Counted from the first letter of the stretch, positions 23,347-36,118 are shown. The stretch is 64,000 bases of DNA from Nectonema munidae (GCA_030549495.1 JAUIRK010000855.1:1799501-1863500), one strand, 5' to 3'. Translations and numbers: made by a program. Notes: generated by a model not told the origin, from the sequence alone.

Positions 23347-24725
23347 TCCCAAATCGTTGACTCAAAACGAAATAAATATTCTTTAGCAGATCATATGGCC
23401 GAAATTATCATTGTTTAAAAAACGTTCTAGTAATCTACAAAGCGACATCACAATATTGGGGAGAGAATTTAAACTTTTTTTTTGATATCCAAAATTTCTT
23501 AGCTACTCATATAAATGATTTTGCAAAATATAAATAACTTTTTGTCTTCCAAATTCCTAATATTTGGGATACGTTACTTTTTCCAGCGCACCACCCTAAG
23601 CATTTCAAAACATCCAAAAAAGAACTTTGGGAAGCATGAGAAAACTGACTACGTCTAACCACTTTTTTCCATTTTTATTTTAAATATATCCTTGTCGCCA
23701 TTTTGCCTCGACAAGATAGATATGCTACTTTGATATTATGACAAAACCTGAATCAGTAGTAACAAATTTGGAAAAAACCAAAATAGTTAAGAATATCCCT
23801 TAAAATTTCATTAAAAAGTTTATTCATGCAGATTGTTGTTATGTCCAATCAAATCTTATTGCATAATTCCTTCAACTTGAATGAAATTTTTTTTTTTAGT
23901 TAAAGTAATCTATATATATTTTTTTTTCTTATGTAAAAGTGAATAGTAAATAAATCTTTCTTTCAAATAATTTTGACATGTACTTGTTAAACAATCTAAA
24001 TTGCCCTGATCTAATCACAGAATTTTTGCCTTTGAAAATGCAAACTAACTTTGATTGAGGAGCGACTATGTATGAGAATATGGAGATTTCTTTTATGTAT
24101 TCTAGAATTGTCTTTCAAACACTAAAGAAATAATTGCAAGTGAGACTTTTTTAAAAAAACTTTTAGAAAAAATATATCTCATATAAATAATAGAAAAAAT
24201 GTAATTTGTGTGATTCATTATGTGTATAATATAATTGTATATAAAGCAGAAAAATTTAATCAATGTTTATATTGAAAAACATTTTCTAATCTATTATTTG
24301 ATTCTTTCTGAAGCAAGGCCCATAATCTCTACATCAAGCAATCCTCCTCCCTAATCAATCATGTCCCTTGAAAAAAAAGACAATGGTGTTTGAAAATATT
24401 TGAGTTTTTCAATAAGCATTGATTCATATAAATACATATTTTTTATTTGGAAAAAAAATTTCTTCGTTATAGCGAAATTTTTTTAATAATAATAATCGTC
24501 TCTTCGTTAGATGTGAAAGCTCCTGTATTTGATAAGAATATTGCTCAGATTTGGAAGCCTTAAAATAAATGTTAGGTGATAAAAAAGATTTGTTTCAACA
24601 CCCTTTTCAGAATTTCAGTAAATTCAAATCTTATAGAAGCTACTTCATTTTTAAATACTGATTAATTTTATTATTTAGAACAAAAAAAGTTGGAACCAGT
24701 CAATAATATAATCAATAATTTAAAC

Positions 24726-24731
24726 TTTATT
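24726..24731 (-). terminator. poly(A) signal of the UBXN4 homologue
   Basis: AATAAA on the minus strand, 106 bases past the stop codon, in an AT-rich 3' flank. It is the first canonical hexamer downstream of the stop. Confidence 0.55.
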
Positions 24732-24836
24732 AAAAATTGAAAACAACGACTCCAATTTGACTATTCCTCAAGGAAATCAAGAAGTTGAAGGAATCACATA
24801 AAAAATGGAATTTGTAAGTATGCAAGTGAGTTTGAA

Positions 24837-25038
24837 TTATTGTTGTTGTGTCGAATTTCCATTCCACGTGCCATTTTCGTCACTGTCGTCGCCATCATCA
24901 GCATCATCCACTTCCTCTTCTTCATCTTTTCGATTTCTCCTTTTATCTTTGCTGTACGGATTCTTGGATTTGGAGTGAACTGCAGAACGCAGCCTGAAGA
25001 CGTTTCCTTCTTGAATGGAAATTGAGCTACTGCTTCTC
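24837..25038 (-). CDS. UBXN4: UBXN4 homologue, exon 3 (C-terminal tail)
   Basis: Enters after TTTGCAACAG; phase fits exon 2 (GG|G). Encodes a Ser-rich start, EGNVFRLRS, a basic stretch, an acidic run and the conserved end DENGTWNGNSTQQQ before TAA (24839-24837). The tail matches the end of UBXN4 proteins as I remember it. The longer open frame over the same bases on this strand is a shadow. Confidence 0.88.
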
Positions 25039-28000
25039 CTGTTGCAAACAAAAGTGGTTGGTTAGTTAACATTTGAATTCAATTACATCAAAAACTTAAT
25101 TAATTCTGAAAGAAGAGACTACAACTGAAACGGTTGTAGTAGAGGGAGTAGGCTTAGAAGAGGTTGATCAATTCTGTTATTCAGGGGAGGTTTTGTGATA
25201 CGGTGGAGAGTGTAGGTAATTCAGTGGAACATAGAATAAGACCAGCTTGGAAGATGATACTTATTCCTTACACCTAAGAGGTTTCCTGCATAAAGTTGTA
25301 TCAGATCAAGTTTAGTTTTTATAGCTTTGAAAGAAGCTGAGAAAAACAGACTAAATACAACAAAAATGAGAATGTTAGGAATGATGCGTACGTTTCAAAC
25401 CCTAAACGCTGAAAAAAAAGCATTTGACAATTTTTCCTCCCAGAGAAATATTTGCTTCCCGAGATCTATCAAATTTTAATTTGATATACTGTAGTAAAGT
25501 ACTTTAATTTCCAAGAGAACAAAATTTCGGATTTTGGGTTTCAAGAACAAATTTGCTAGAATTTAATTTAGCCAAAAATTTGGATATTTAGCCTAAAAAT
25601 ATTTAGTTTTTTACATCTTAAGCACTTCATATCGAAGTTGCAGTGATTTTAAGTGAAATATATGTGAAAGATCTAATTATAAAAATAAATTGAAAAAAAA
25701 CATTTTTATAATACAATAAAGATTGTATTATAAAAAATTTCATACAAAAAACTTGAAACTCTGTAAATTAAGTTCGCGTAGTTTAATTTTGACAAATTTT
25801 TGTGTTCACGAAGTTAAATTCCTCGCGAAAATGTATCGTTAAAGCAACTCTAATCTAAGATTGTGTTTCTGAATTTTAAGCTACATCTTTCTCTATATAA
25901 CTACATCATCTATAAGAAATCAGTGTGATAAAAGAAACTTCCAAATAGTATATTTATATTTATCAATTTCTTCAAATCAAAATATATAACTTCTAAAAAT
26001 TAGTTCTAATCAACATTATGCCTATTTCCTCATATTAGCTATCAAAATTTCTTTCATAACCTCATCTTAACTTTTAGTCGTAAAAAGTATGAAGAACAGT
26101 TTAAGATCTTTCAGTTATTTAGAGTTATTAATTCAATTATTAATTAGTTATTCCCAAAAAAATAGGAACTACTATTTTTTCCTGTAAATTCTCGGCAAAT
26201 CCCGGGAAGACAGAAAAGACAAAAATTTAAAAAGGCCTGGTAAGCATTACATTTTATGATATGATAAAATGAGAAACTTTTTTCATAGTTTTTCAGTTTA
26301 CAAAGCATTTCAAAAAAAAAGAAATTTTTTTTTAAACAAAAGAAAAAAAATATTTATTTGTAAAGATTTGGATTAAATGAGGATTGACTGAATTTTTGTT
26401 ATTTTTAGATCAAGTTCAAGGAGTTAAATTATACGCTGTACCGACGTTTCCCGAAAATAAGCGCTCACGGAGTTAGTTTAGCAAAAATTATAACAAGCAC
26501 CCTTGTCTCACCTAATCGGTGGGCTGCTTGTTCAAGGACGACATTTTATCATTGTGATAAAATAATAATATCATATCTATAATGAGTGTCTTTAAAAAGA
26601 TTAAAAAAATTGGCAATCAAGCATAGATCCTGTTTCGAAACACAGCCAAATATTTGTAGATATATTAAAATTTGTTTTGATTGGAGAAGTGTATCTTTAA
26701 AATAAATAGTCAGAAATTATTTTAAATTTTGAAAAGAAAAAAATATTGTCCAAAAAATCACATAAAACACTTCGTTCTTGGCTAGGGCTAGAAAATAAAA
26801 TCCATCTTTGAATTTTAATGCGAAAAAACAGTATGCAATATAAAGTTGTTCTGGATGCGTAGGGTCAGTAGCTATTGGTTGGTTGGTAAAAAGAAGGCGA
26901 CCAGATGTGCTTTCTCACTACACGCGAAAAAATACATGTATTTAGATTTGAAAAAGTTAGTAGAGAAGATGACAAGATGTCGGAAATAGTAAGTCAAGCT
27001 TAGCCAAAGTATTTTTCGGGATAGAAACGGTCTTACCCTGGATTTGTAGTTACAATTTCAGCTGCACTTCCAGCGTTCGGAATCATTGAGGAGGTGGGTG
27101 AAGTGATTTGATTTGGGGGTTTGCTGAAGACATTGAAGAAAATTTTGGAGAGGAGTGAGGCAAGAAAGTCAAAAAGTGAGAGAAAAGCTTGAAAAGGAAA
27201 AGAAACGATTTGGAAGAGAGAAGAAAAGGCTGCAGAAGTGGCTTTGGGAGCAGACTTTTTCGCTACAACAAACAAACAGGCGGATGGATGGAGTTTCAGT
27301 TGTTCGAGGGAAGAATTTTTCAATTCTACAACATCTTGGTTGAGTAGTCGCGTCGAAGTGGATTGTGAATGCGATAGGAAGTAGGGCTGGATCAAGTCAA
27401 AGTAATGGATGCCATATGTGGAAGCAAGGGTTGGCTTCAGCCAGGAATAGAGTTCGCAAAGAGTTTGCTCTCGAGGAAAAGATTTAGTTAGAAAGCGTCC
27501 ATCACAAAGCTTGAACTGGATGCGTGTGTTCGGTTCTTCTCGCTTACACTCGTTTTTTGCCTCCGAGGAAGTCTTTACCAGGGGAGTAGAGATGGGAACA
27601 TCTTTCTCCGACGATTGAAGTTGTGTTGTGTGCTCTTCTATCTTGTGCTGCACTTCTTGGGTTGTTAGTGCTGGCGTTAAAATTTCCAAAGGCACGCCAG
27701 TAGCCGCCTTGATGAAGTAGAGACAAGGAATCGCGAGAACGGGATAGTACGCACTGAATTCTTCAAAGGAAACCGTTCCTGACGAAATGCGAATAGCGAT
27801 GAAGGAGGGCGAAGATGACTGCGTCTGTGAAATGTCTGACAACTTTTTGGAGATGACACCTTCAAAGTCAATCGATTCTTGCGATTCATCTTCAAAAGAA
27901 AGTGAATTTGTGAAAGCAACATTAAAAAAATGATAAATTTTGGCGCTTTTTAACGTGAAGCAGGGGACTTGATATTTTCAGAAAAAAAACATTAAGGTCT

Positions 28001-29676
28001 TTAACCCCGAAGCAAAGATAAAAAATGAACAATGGAAGGCAATGTTTTTGAGAGAAACCCAGAGGTCTTTGCGCCTAATTTAATTTTAGCGTTGGAAGAT
28101 GGCTATATTTCTAGAGCGAATCACTGAGATAATTGCACACAAAAAATACGGCCAATCAATTCAGTTATTAAATTAAAAAATATATTTTCGGGGTCAATAA
28201 ACTCACCATTTTGTTTTTAAAAATCCTCCCCTACTGTTCATTATTATACATCTTGCATTATATGACGAATTTGAAAGAACCATCGTTTTATGGCATAAAA
28301 TAATATGAATTTAGTTTTAGGGACTATGAGGGTTACGCCTGTTTTAAAATCAATGGACTGTACCTTACGTTTCCAAAATAAAGTCCCATGTGGTAACTTT
28401 TTATAAATAAAAAAGATTGGAAATCGCTAAAAAAAAACATATTCGGGTAATGGTCTAAAAAAATTTGGAACAAGGTCTTCGCTCAAACCCGAAAGTTAGG
28501 AAAAGCAGGCTAAAAACAAAATTTAATTTATGAGCGAATTTTTTTCAGTTCAAAAAATTCCAAAAGTTAATAGTCCATCATAGGCTATCAGAATGCTTCT
28601 TAAATAAAAAAAAAAAGTCGAAATTAAATGAAGTATAGGCCATATGTGGTGGGAGACAGAAAATTCTTTTTTTGGTGTGGCACTTCATTCACAATTCTAA
28701 GCATTGTGGAAATTTATTTTGCTATTTTTTTAAAAACCCTTGAAACAAAAATGGTAACTAATTTATCTTTAAGTAATACTTATTAAACTGTTACAAAATT
28801 TCAATTATATTTATAAACATTAAAATTTTTAATTTTTTAAGAACAGAGTGGCCGAAAATTAATAAAGTTTTCAACTTGTTTGAACAAAAGTTTTATTTCT
28901 TTTCCTATCATATCCTTCAACTTTTATGCACGATGTCTCAGCCAAACTTTGTTTATATTTATAAATAAATTACAATTTAAAAATTACAATTGTTTTTAAT
29001 TAAAAATATCTTTTCAATTCCATAGTTGGCTTATTGAAAGCTGCTATTTTCAATATTTTTTTGAAAAAGTAAAAGTAGCTTTGTATTTGTTTGAAAATTT
29101 GAAATTAAAACACATATGATACCTATTGAAATTTTGTATCAGCGGAAAAACAATAAAAAGTAATAGTGCCTTGAAGTTGTTTCATCGTCAAGGCGCGCAT
29201 TACACTGTTTTAGTAGAACTATTAGAAAATAAGTCTTGATCAAACCAACCTTACTCATAACTACAATTATTATAACTAAAATTTTAATTGTTGGATATTT
29301 CATTCTTGCTCCGACACCTTTTTTTCACAAGATTCTTCTGATTCCTGCTACCAAAAAAACTCAAACTCTTCCACACGTGCAACCCTGACAATAACTAATC
29401 AATTGGAAAGATCAATCAATCTAGGCCATTATAAAGAATGCCTTAAAATTAATTTATTGATTTTGAGCATCAGCCAGTCCCAGAAGAAATAAAAATAGTC
29501 AGCTTTTCTTGAGAAGCGATTCTGAAAATGTGTGAGGCGCTTTAGTTTTCGCTACAACAAAAAAAAGTTGAAAGGAAAAGAATACCTTGGATGAAGACAG
29601 CGAGAGGAATGGACAATTTTTCCGAAGACGCTATCGCTTCAGGAATCCCCTTCTCAAACCAAAATGATGGTGTCAT
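24837..29676 (-). CDS. UBXN4: UBXN4 (erasin/UBXD2) homologue, complete, three exons
   Basis: Exons on minus: 29676-29586, 27889-27037, 25038-24837; 1146 nt, 381 residues (human about 508). Seen: N-terminal thioredoxin-like UAS region (FWFEKGIPEAIASS, then SFIAIRIS and YPVLAIPCLYFI), a UBX domain from about residue 165 (TRIQFKLCDGRFLTKSF to ACLFVV), a hydrophobic helix (FSSLFQIVSFPFQAFLSLF), and a charged tail ending DENGTWNGNSTQQQ. Family knowledge: UBXN4 sits in the ER membrane through the hydrophobic segment, faces the cytosol, and recruits p97/VCP in ER-associated degradation. Odd: the UBX loop that normally carries Phe-Pro-Arg is replaced by YFLSHS, so p97 binding may differ. Start chosen because an in-frame TGA lies just upstream. 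It is transcribed opposite to both neighbours. Confidence 0.92.
25039..27036 (-). other. intron 2 of the UBXN4 homologue
   Basis: 2.0 kb, AT-rich, no repeat family identified apart from a CGACGTTTCCCGAAAATAAG stretch near 26441 that resembles a motif common in animal MITEs. Confidence 0.55.
27037..27889 (-). CDS. UBXN4: UBXN4 homologue, exon 2 (UAS remainder, UBX domain, membrane helix)
   Basis: Enters after TTTTGAAG (G|AT gives Asp) and exits in phase 2 (GG) before GTAAGA. Without splicing the frame would close at once with TAA, which is why the reading stops near 27033 in unspliced DNA. Contains the end of the thioredoxin-like domain, a charged linker, the UBX domain and the hydrophobic helix. 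The plus-strand frame at 27155-27343 is a shadow. Confidence 0.93.
27890..29585 (-). other. intron 1 of the UBXN4 homologue
   Basis: 1.7 kb, AT-rich, no repeat or coding segment recognised. Confidence 0.6.
29586..29676 (-). CDS. UBXN4: UBXN4 homologue, exon 1
   Basis: Thirty codons plus one base from ATG (29676-29674); the next in-frame codons upstream include TGA. Encodes FWFEKGIPEAIASSEKLS and then PLAVFI, the start of the UAS fold. Human UBXN4 begins likewise with LWFQGAIPAAIA. Exits in phase 1 before GTATTC. Confidence 0.9.
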
Positions 29677-30666
29677 TTGTGAACGCTTTCAAAGCTAAAA
29701 AGGAACACATATATATATATATATCTCCAACCTGTATATTTAAATTCTTTCTGTATATACGAGGCCTAAAATTTAATTTTTTTGATGATATTTCGCATAT
29801 TTTTTGTGTTAAATGGGATTTTTTCTAATTATAGTAAAATATATAAGTTTATTATTTTTTATTATTAAAAATCTTGTTGAGAATTAGAAAACATTTTTAA
29901 ATAAAATAAAAACATAATTTCCAATAAATTCAAAATCTTAAAATTTGAAATGTGAATGTTTTTTCAAAGAGACACATCACAAAGATTTTTTTTTCAGTTT
30001 TTTTAAGGCACACAAACGTGTGCAGTATGAAACTAATGATGCAGGTCGTCGAAGCGATGTGACAATATTGACGAATTTGCAAAGTATCAAGAGAGACTAG
30101 TCTTCGCCTGTGTCAAAATGAGTGAAGCTCTAGCAGCTGTCAAACACATATCACCAATCACGAAAAGAAATGTTAAAGTATCGAACATAGCAAAGCACAA
30201 AGGAGACTTTTGATTGGACCTCAAAAAACTAAAATCAGAGTTTTTCTATTGTATAAAAACCTGCAACATTTTTTAGTAGTTAAATCTTCTAAGTAGAATC
30301 ATTGTTGAAATCTTTGATAGGTTAGCTTGGAAATCATTTGAAACTCTAAGCGCGGAATATACCTACTTTCTTAACGCTGAAAACTAGAACCTCTACTATG
30401 CTTCATAAAAACGATCGCCTCGACTATAAAGAAGGTTAAAACCTGCTTAACTTTAGAGACCAACTTAAAGAAAAATTTTGCAAAGATTATCTAAATACAA
30501 AACGGAATGGGTTAGAAATAAAAGTTGATTCAATCTCAAAATAACGACTTTTGTTTCACCATAAATAAAAATATTTTAAGCCGGACACTTTAAAACAAAT
30601 TTTAATAATAGCTCTAACGGCAGGATATTCGCGTTCTATAGTTTAATGTGCTTTTTCTGCCCTTAA

Positions 30667-30788
30667 CCGTTTATCGACCACAGTAAACATATGTTGTCGA
30701 CTTTACAAAAATATGAATTGTCTGCTTTTTAATACAAATCTTCTGCTTTACATGAGATATCGTCTGATTATTCTGGTCGATAACGCGG
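30667..30788 (+). mobile_element. piggyBac-type MITE, subfamily M2, diverged
   Basis: TTAA then CCGTTTATCGACCAC; right arm TGGTCGATAACGCGG. Shares GTCGACTTTACAAAAATA and the CTTCTGCTTT motif with the others. Confidence 0.7.
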
Positions 30789-31194
30789 TAAACGAGTTGC
30801 TACTTGTCATCGAAGAACGATTACACCGTATAGAGAAGCTGCGTTTACTTTACTACACTTTGCAAATAAATTGACCGAAAGTTTTGCATTTGATGAATTT
30901 GTTAAAAATGAGTTTTGAAATCTAAAAATTTTCAATAAAGTTGTAAAATAAAGTAAAAATAATTTTGCGCGAAAGTTTTCAACAGCAAGCCTGGAAATAA
31001 TTTAAATATAAATAATATTTCACATGGGGAATTTAACTTTATGTAAATTTACAGGTGCGAATCTAGAAATTGGCATTAGGGGGAGGGATTTTACTAAACT
31101 AGAACTCAAATTTCAAGCATATAAATTTAAGCTTCATCAAAATTTTTAAAACAAAAAGAAGAATCAGAGCATTAAAACGTTCTGTTTTAATGTA

Positions 31195-31915
31195 CTGTCA
31201 AGAAGGCAGCAGAAAGTATAAAGATATATGGAAAAATCTTGATGAAGACGAAGTAGGACAATTTATAAGATTATTTTTTTCTGATTGAAGTGTCTATAAA
31301 GATTAAATAAAGTAATGAGTAGAAATCAATTTCAACAAATTATTGCTGCTTTGATGTTTGATTTAGAAAACTTTTTTGAACAATTGGAACAAAGTTTAGC
31401 CCTAGAACGCCCATGAATTTTTTATACCTTTAAGGTCGTTGTTGTTAGCCCCTAGATTATACTATCTCTATATGAGTATAATCTATCAGTTCAAAACTTG
31501 AAACTTTGAGCTGGGTTGGCAAAGTGGTCGATATTGACTCCTGGAGGTCGATAACAGATCTTTAGGAGTCGATTAGATAGACAAACTTACCAAAAAAAAA
31601 ACCTAAAGATTTTAAAAACCTTTAAGGGTTAAAATTTAAACCCTTTTAAACCATCTTTATCTTCTAAACAAGGAAAATATGTAATACAATTTTGGTTGCT
31701 TTGTGATGCATCCAATTAATATGTATGGGAAGAAATTAAAATTTATTTAAGAAAAAACTCCAATGGGAAAAAGACAAAACATGTTAGCTCAAAGATTGTT
31801 CTTGATTTAGTAAAAGAAGTTTTGAATTTTAAACCTGACAATTTTTTCAAGTATCAAAATTAGACAAGAAAACTTTTTAAAAAGAAGCTGACAATACATC
31901 TAAAAACAAAGAGAT
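31195..31915 (+). pseudogene. piggyBac-type transposase remnant
   Basis: Separate pieces read YKDIWKNLDEDEVGQFIRL, then SRNQFQQIIAALMFD, then after ~250 foreign bases YVIQFWLLCDASN, YVWEEIKIYL and SSKIVLDLVKEVL, in the order of a DDE_Tnp_1_7 (piggyBac) protein. Several stops and frame changes; clearly dead. It directly precedes the Tigger remnant. It is the only piggyBac coding trace in a window rich in TTAA MITEs. Confidence 0.7.
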
Positions 31916-32168
31916 ATATAGTTCCATTATTTATTGTATAATTGTTTCATACTGTTCAAAAGAAAAGAAAATGGTAGGCTTATTTTGAACGATGCAACAT
32001 GAGTCTACAATTTCAGAAAGTATTAAAAAAAATCAGGAATAATTTTATTTAATGACACAAAAGATAGGACAAAATGTTAAGCATAAAAAGAATGACAAGA
32101 TGGCCAATGGTAATCTTTTACAATATGCTAGATATCGATGCAGTAAACTCCTTTTTAGTTTAGAATGA

Positions 32169-33436
32169 AATAAAAGTCTACACGGAGAGTCGTTTTTCGT
32201 GAATCAAGATGTTGTTAATGAGTGGTTTGCTAGGATAAAGTCAATTTGTGATGGATACACCATGGAAAATATTATTAACGCTGACGAAACTGGATTATTT
32301 TATAAAGTTTTGCCATCAAAATCAATGATTTTGAAAAACGATATTTGTAAAAATGGGAAAAACAAACTAAGACTAACTATACTTTTATGTTGTAGTGCCT
32401 TGGGAGAAAAACTGCCGCCTCTAATAATTGGATTCAATCAAAACCCACGTTGCCTCAAAAATACATGTCTTACCACATTAGGAGTGCAATATTTTGCTAA
32501 TAAGAAGGCATGGATGACGGGTCAAATTTTTTTTACATGGATACAAAGACTAAATAATAAAATGATCAAACAAAAAAGATCTATTTTACTGATGGTTGAT
32601 AATGTACCTTCACATACAAACATCACACTTTCTAATATCAAAGTTGTTTTTATACCTCCCAACACGACATCGATCACCCAACCTTTGGACATGGGTGTTA
32701 TAAAAAACTTCAAGCATTTCTATAGAAAAGAGTTTTTGAAAGAAGTTATTTCAAAAATTGAAATTGATCATAATCCTCAAAAAGTTATTAAGAAAATAAA
32801 TCTTCTAGATGTTTTTATTTGAATTAAAAAAGCCTGTAGTTTAGTTGAGCCTTCTACAATTATAAACTGCTTTAAAAATTGTGGTTTTGATATAACAGAA
32901 GGAGGCACAATCGTTTCAGAAAACTCATTTGCCCTTCCATTAAACTGCTTTGTTCTTCTTGAAAAAATAAGTTGGCATGACTATGCCAATTTTGATGAGA
33001 AGTTGGAAACATGTGCTGACAAAGAACAGTGTATCTTGGATATAGATACATCAAGCGAAAATGAAGCTGATAAATGTTTAGAAGATGAATCAGAAGATGT
33101 TGAAATAAAAATTAAAACATCAGAAGTAATTTGTAGTGTTAAAACTTTAGAAAGGTTTGCACTACAAACAAAGTCCAAGACTCTTTTCAACTTAGCAAAA
33201 AGTGCACTTGATGGTGTTGAAAATCATCAAATGTCTAATTTGAAAGAGACGAATCTTGAAACATTTCTAAAAAAAACATTTATTTTTATAAATAAAGTCA
33301 TATGTTTTTACCTCTTTGTATTATTTTTCTTTAATTAAAATATAGCCTATCTATTTTTGAACCTCTCTCTAACGACCCTCACTCTACAGCGCCTTTTTTA
33401 GCAGCAAAGCCAAGTTGCTGTAGACAGGTTTTACTG
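32169..33436 (+). pseudogene. Tigger/pogo transposase, 5'-truncated, one in-frame TGA
   Basis: One frame from 32169 to 33338. Seen: the three acidic residues of a DDE_1 (pogo/Tigger) catalytic core in NADETGLFYK, LLMVDNVPSH and ITQPLDMGVIKNF, then a PSTIINCF block and an acidic C-terminal part. A TGA at 32820-32822 stands where the family has Trp (TGG). The N-terminal CENP-B-like DNA-binding half is lost; a TGA at 32166 closes the frame upstream. At 33417-33436 the right end (TGTAGACAGGTTTTACTG, then TA) matches a Tigger terminal repeat and TA target. No left end found. Confidence 0.88.
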
Positions 33437-34002
33437 TATATACTAAAAGAAAAAAATAAGAAAATTCTTGCTTGGATTACAGGAGAGTGTACCAAATAAA
33501 ATGTACGATTCGCAGTGATTTTTTCAAGTAACTTAAAAAATGAAAATTTTTTTGTAAGCATATAGAGTGGCAAGTTTTTGCCAATGGTAGAATTATTTAG
33601 TTTATATATTAAAAATTTTTAGTATTTTCAATCTGAGACAGAAATTTTTTAAATACTTGGCCTGAAATGCTCATGAAAAAAACGAAGTATATCACATAAT
33701 CAGAAAAATATTAACATTTTAAAAGAGATTATGAACTAAAAAATTTATAATGAAATAGTTTGAGATAAAAATATCAATTTTGTAGTAATTGTAAGATTAA
33801 AAATTATAAATAGTAGCAAATTTTGCAAAAAATAGCCGAATTAGGTAACATATCTAGCAAAAATGTAAGATGATACGGCAAGAATTTACCATGAGATAGA
33901 TCGGATAAAAAGTTTTGTTCAAAAATTGTAAAATATCAGAAAACTGACAAAATATTTTACAAAATTAAATAAGTTAGAAATTGTAAATACACTGCAAGAA
34001 AT

Positions 34003-34102
34003 TTAGGGCCTCAATGGTTGTTAGGGTGTACCTCTCAGCTTAACAGTTGAAGGTCAGGGGTTCGATCCCCAAGGCTAACCATCTTAAGCATAATGCGAGC
34101 TA
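34003..34102 (+). repeat. tRNA-derived SINE, family A, short copy
   Basis: Same tRNA-like head and B box as the copy at 102-293. About 36 bases after the head are missing, and it stops at GCGAG. An 8-bp duplication CAAGAAAT flanks it (33995-34002, 34103-34110). Confidence 0.75.
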
Positions 34103-34439
34103 CAAGAAATCCTTGGATCAAAGCTCTTATTATATGTTTAAAGGAAACCAAACGAATAAAGTTTCAAAGAAATTTATTTAAATAAAACGAATTTTCGACT
34201 CCACGAGTCTTTATCAAGTTGAAGTATTAAATGTAGAAGATGTAAATGCTTTAAATGAAAAGGATTAAACGAAGTTAGTTGTAATGAGATATACCTGTTT
34301 GAAAGTTGAATGCAATGTAAAATCTGAGTGCGGTTTGAAAAGGCAGGGTTGTAGGAAGTGGCAAACTGTTGGTGTGAGAAGTTGTGTTACAAGTATGATA
34401 TACATAAGGAAAAAAGTACATATAGTTATGTATGAAGAT

Positions 34440-34616
34440 CATTAGCGGATCCCGAAATTATAGGAGGGCAACTTTAAAAAAATACTAGTAAAATACTTCC
34501 ATACATACAAGTCTTGATGCTTTAGGAAAGAGTAAAATCAGTAAGGGGAATTTCTGAAGCCATTCTTTATAGGGGGCCGAGGCCCGGTGCCCCCACCCCC
34601 TTTGGATCAGCCAGTG
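34440..34616 (+). mobile_element. hAT MITE, 177 bp
   Basis: Ends CATTAGCGGATCC and GGATCAGCCAGTG, flanked by identical ATGAAGAT (34432-34439, 34617-34624). The interior near the right end is GC-rich (GGGGGCCGAGGCCCGG). Confidence 0.75.
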
Positions 34617-35079
34617 ATGAAGATGCATTGGATATTAAAGGAAAAGAAGATTGTCAAGGAAAGTTAAATGAATATATGGTCTATGGAGCAACAAATATAT
34701 ATGTATATGTTTATATGAATATAGATACAAAATAAATAAAACTTATGAATAAATGTAATATAATATACACCTTCATAATTTTTTTTATAGTAATTGAATT
34801 CAAAGACATATATCTGTTATCTGAATAGATTTTGTTTCCTTTATTCTCGATTCATTTAGGGATCATAAGATATCTTTTGAAGGCATCTTTATGTTTTTTA
34901 TTTTTGATACATTAGCCTTGCTTTGTGTTCATTTATGACTGCTTTTTACGTCCTTTGTTTCAAAATCTTAGGTGTTGCTTAACAAAATAAAAAATATATA
35001 GAATAAATTGAAACTCTCTCTATCGAATAATATTTTATATATTTATTTTGTTTTCAAACAAACAAGGATTACTTTGCCA

Positions 35080-35165
35080 GGGTGCGGCTGCTTGATGAGC
35101 CGGAGGGGATCGAACACAAGACCTTGAGTTATAGAAACCCGGCATCTAACCAACCTTACTCATGT
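35080..35165 (-). repeat. tRNA-derived SINE, family B, 5' part only
   Basis: The minus strand reads GAGTAAGGTTGGTTAG, then AACTCAAGGTCTTG and TTCGATCCC, matching the family B head. The shared 3' domain is absent. Confidence 0.65.
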
Positions 35166-36118
35166 CCTATTTTAACAGAATAAAGAAATTTTTGTCGTAT
35201 AAAAATATAATATACTTATTTAATTATTTTTTATGATTAATATGACCGATTTTTTTTAACATATTTAAATTTTACTTTTTATTTTTAATGTTTTTTTCGC
35301 TTCTAATCGTATGCGAAGTTCAATCTTCCATAAAACTATTAGTACACATTCAGGTATTACTTATTTTCAATATTTTATCGAGTTGTAGTTTGAGTTACTT
35401 TCATCGTGTTTAGTATATTTACAAAAATTGCGCTCATTTTTTAAAAAAAATTAGGGTCGAAAGAATAGCGTTATTGTCTAAACATTAACCAAAATATATA
35501 TATATCTATTTTTTGTAGTAAGTTCTATATTAACTTTAGTTTATAAATTTTAATGTTTATTCTAAAATGTTTAAGGGGTGTATAGGTAAAACGTAAGCCC
35601 CACGATACCTTTGCCTTTATAAATGTTTTTCTAACTCTTTATTATTTAATTTAGAGGTATGAATAAGGTTTTTAATAATTTGTCTTCAATTCTTGGTATT
35701 TTTGGGCTCGATTTCAACATGTCATCTTCATTTTTTTACTCGACGTAAAAATCACAACATCTGACTCAAACTCCAAATACTAACAAAAATTTGGGTTTCT
35801 CTTCATATACTTGAAAATTCCCTCTCATTTCTAAAAGCCACTAGAATAACCAGTTTCAGAAAAAAAAGTAGAGAAAGACAGCATCGCTCGAAGCAAAGAA
35901 TGAAAAAACCCCACCTCAAAGATACAAAAGATATTAATTTTACAATGCTCTTATTTTAAATATACTATAGCTACTAAGATTAAAATAGATTAAATTAGTT
36001 AAAGGTTTTAACTACTTTAATTTTACTAAGACTCCTCTATCTTTTTAAAATACAGACTTACTAACCCTCGATACGACATCTTAAAATTTGCCTCTTGTTA
36101 AAACACTCGACGATCCAT

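Larger units (their letters stand above)
18766..24836. other. spacer between WAC and UBXN4 homologues
   Basis: Convergent 3' ends: WAC on plus, UBXN4 on minus. AT-rich, with a possible AATAAA for WAC at 19577-19582, an (AC)n run near 20870, the unassigned minus frame at 20251, MITEs at 21576 and 22265, and the inverted repeat at 22989. 23350-24725 shows nothing recognisable. Confidence 0.6.

Noticed and set aside
24794-25072. 92-residue minus-strand open frame
   Set aside because: It is a different frame over UBXN4 exon 3; the spliced frame ending NGNSTQQQ explains the bases better.
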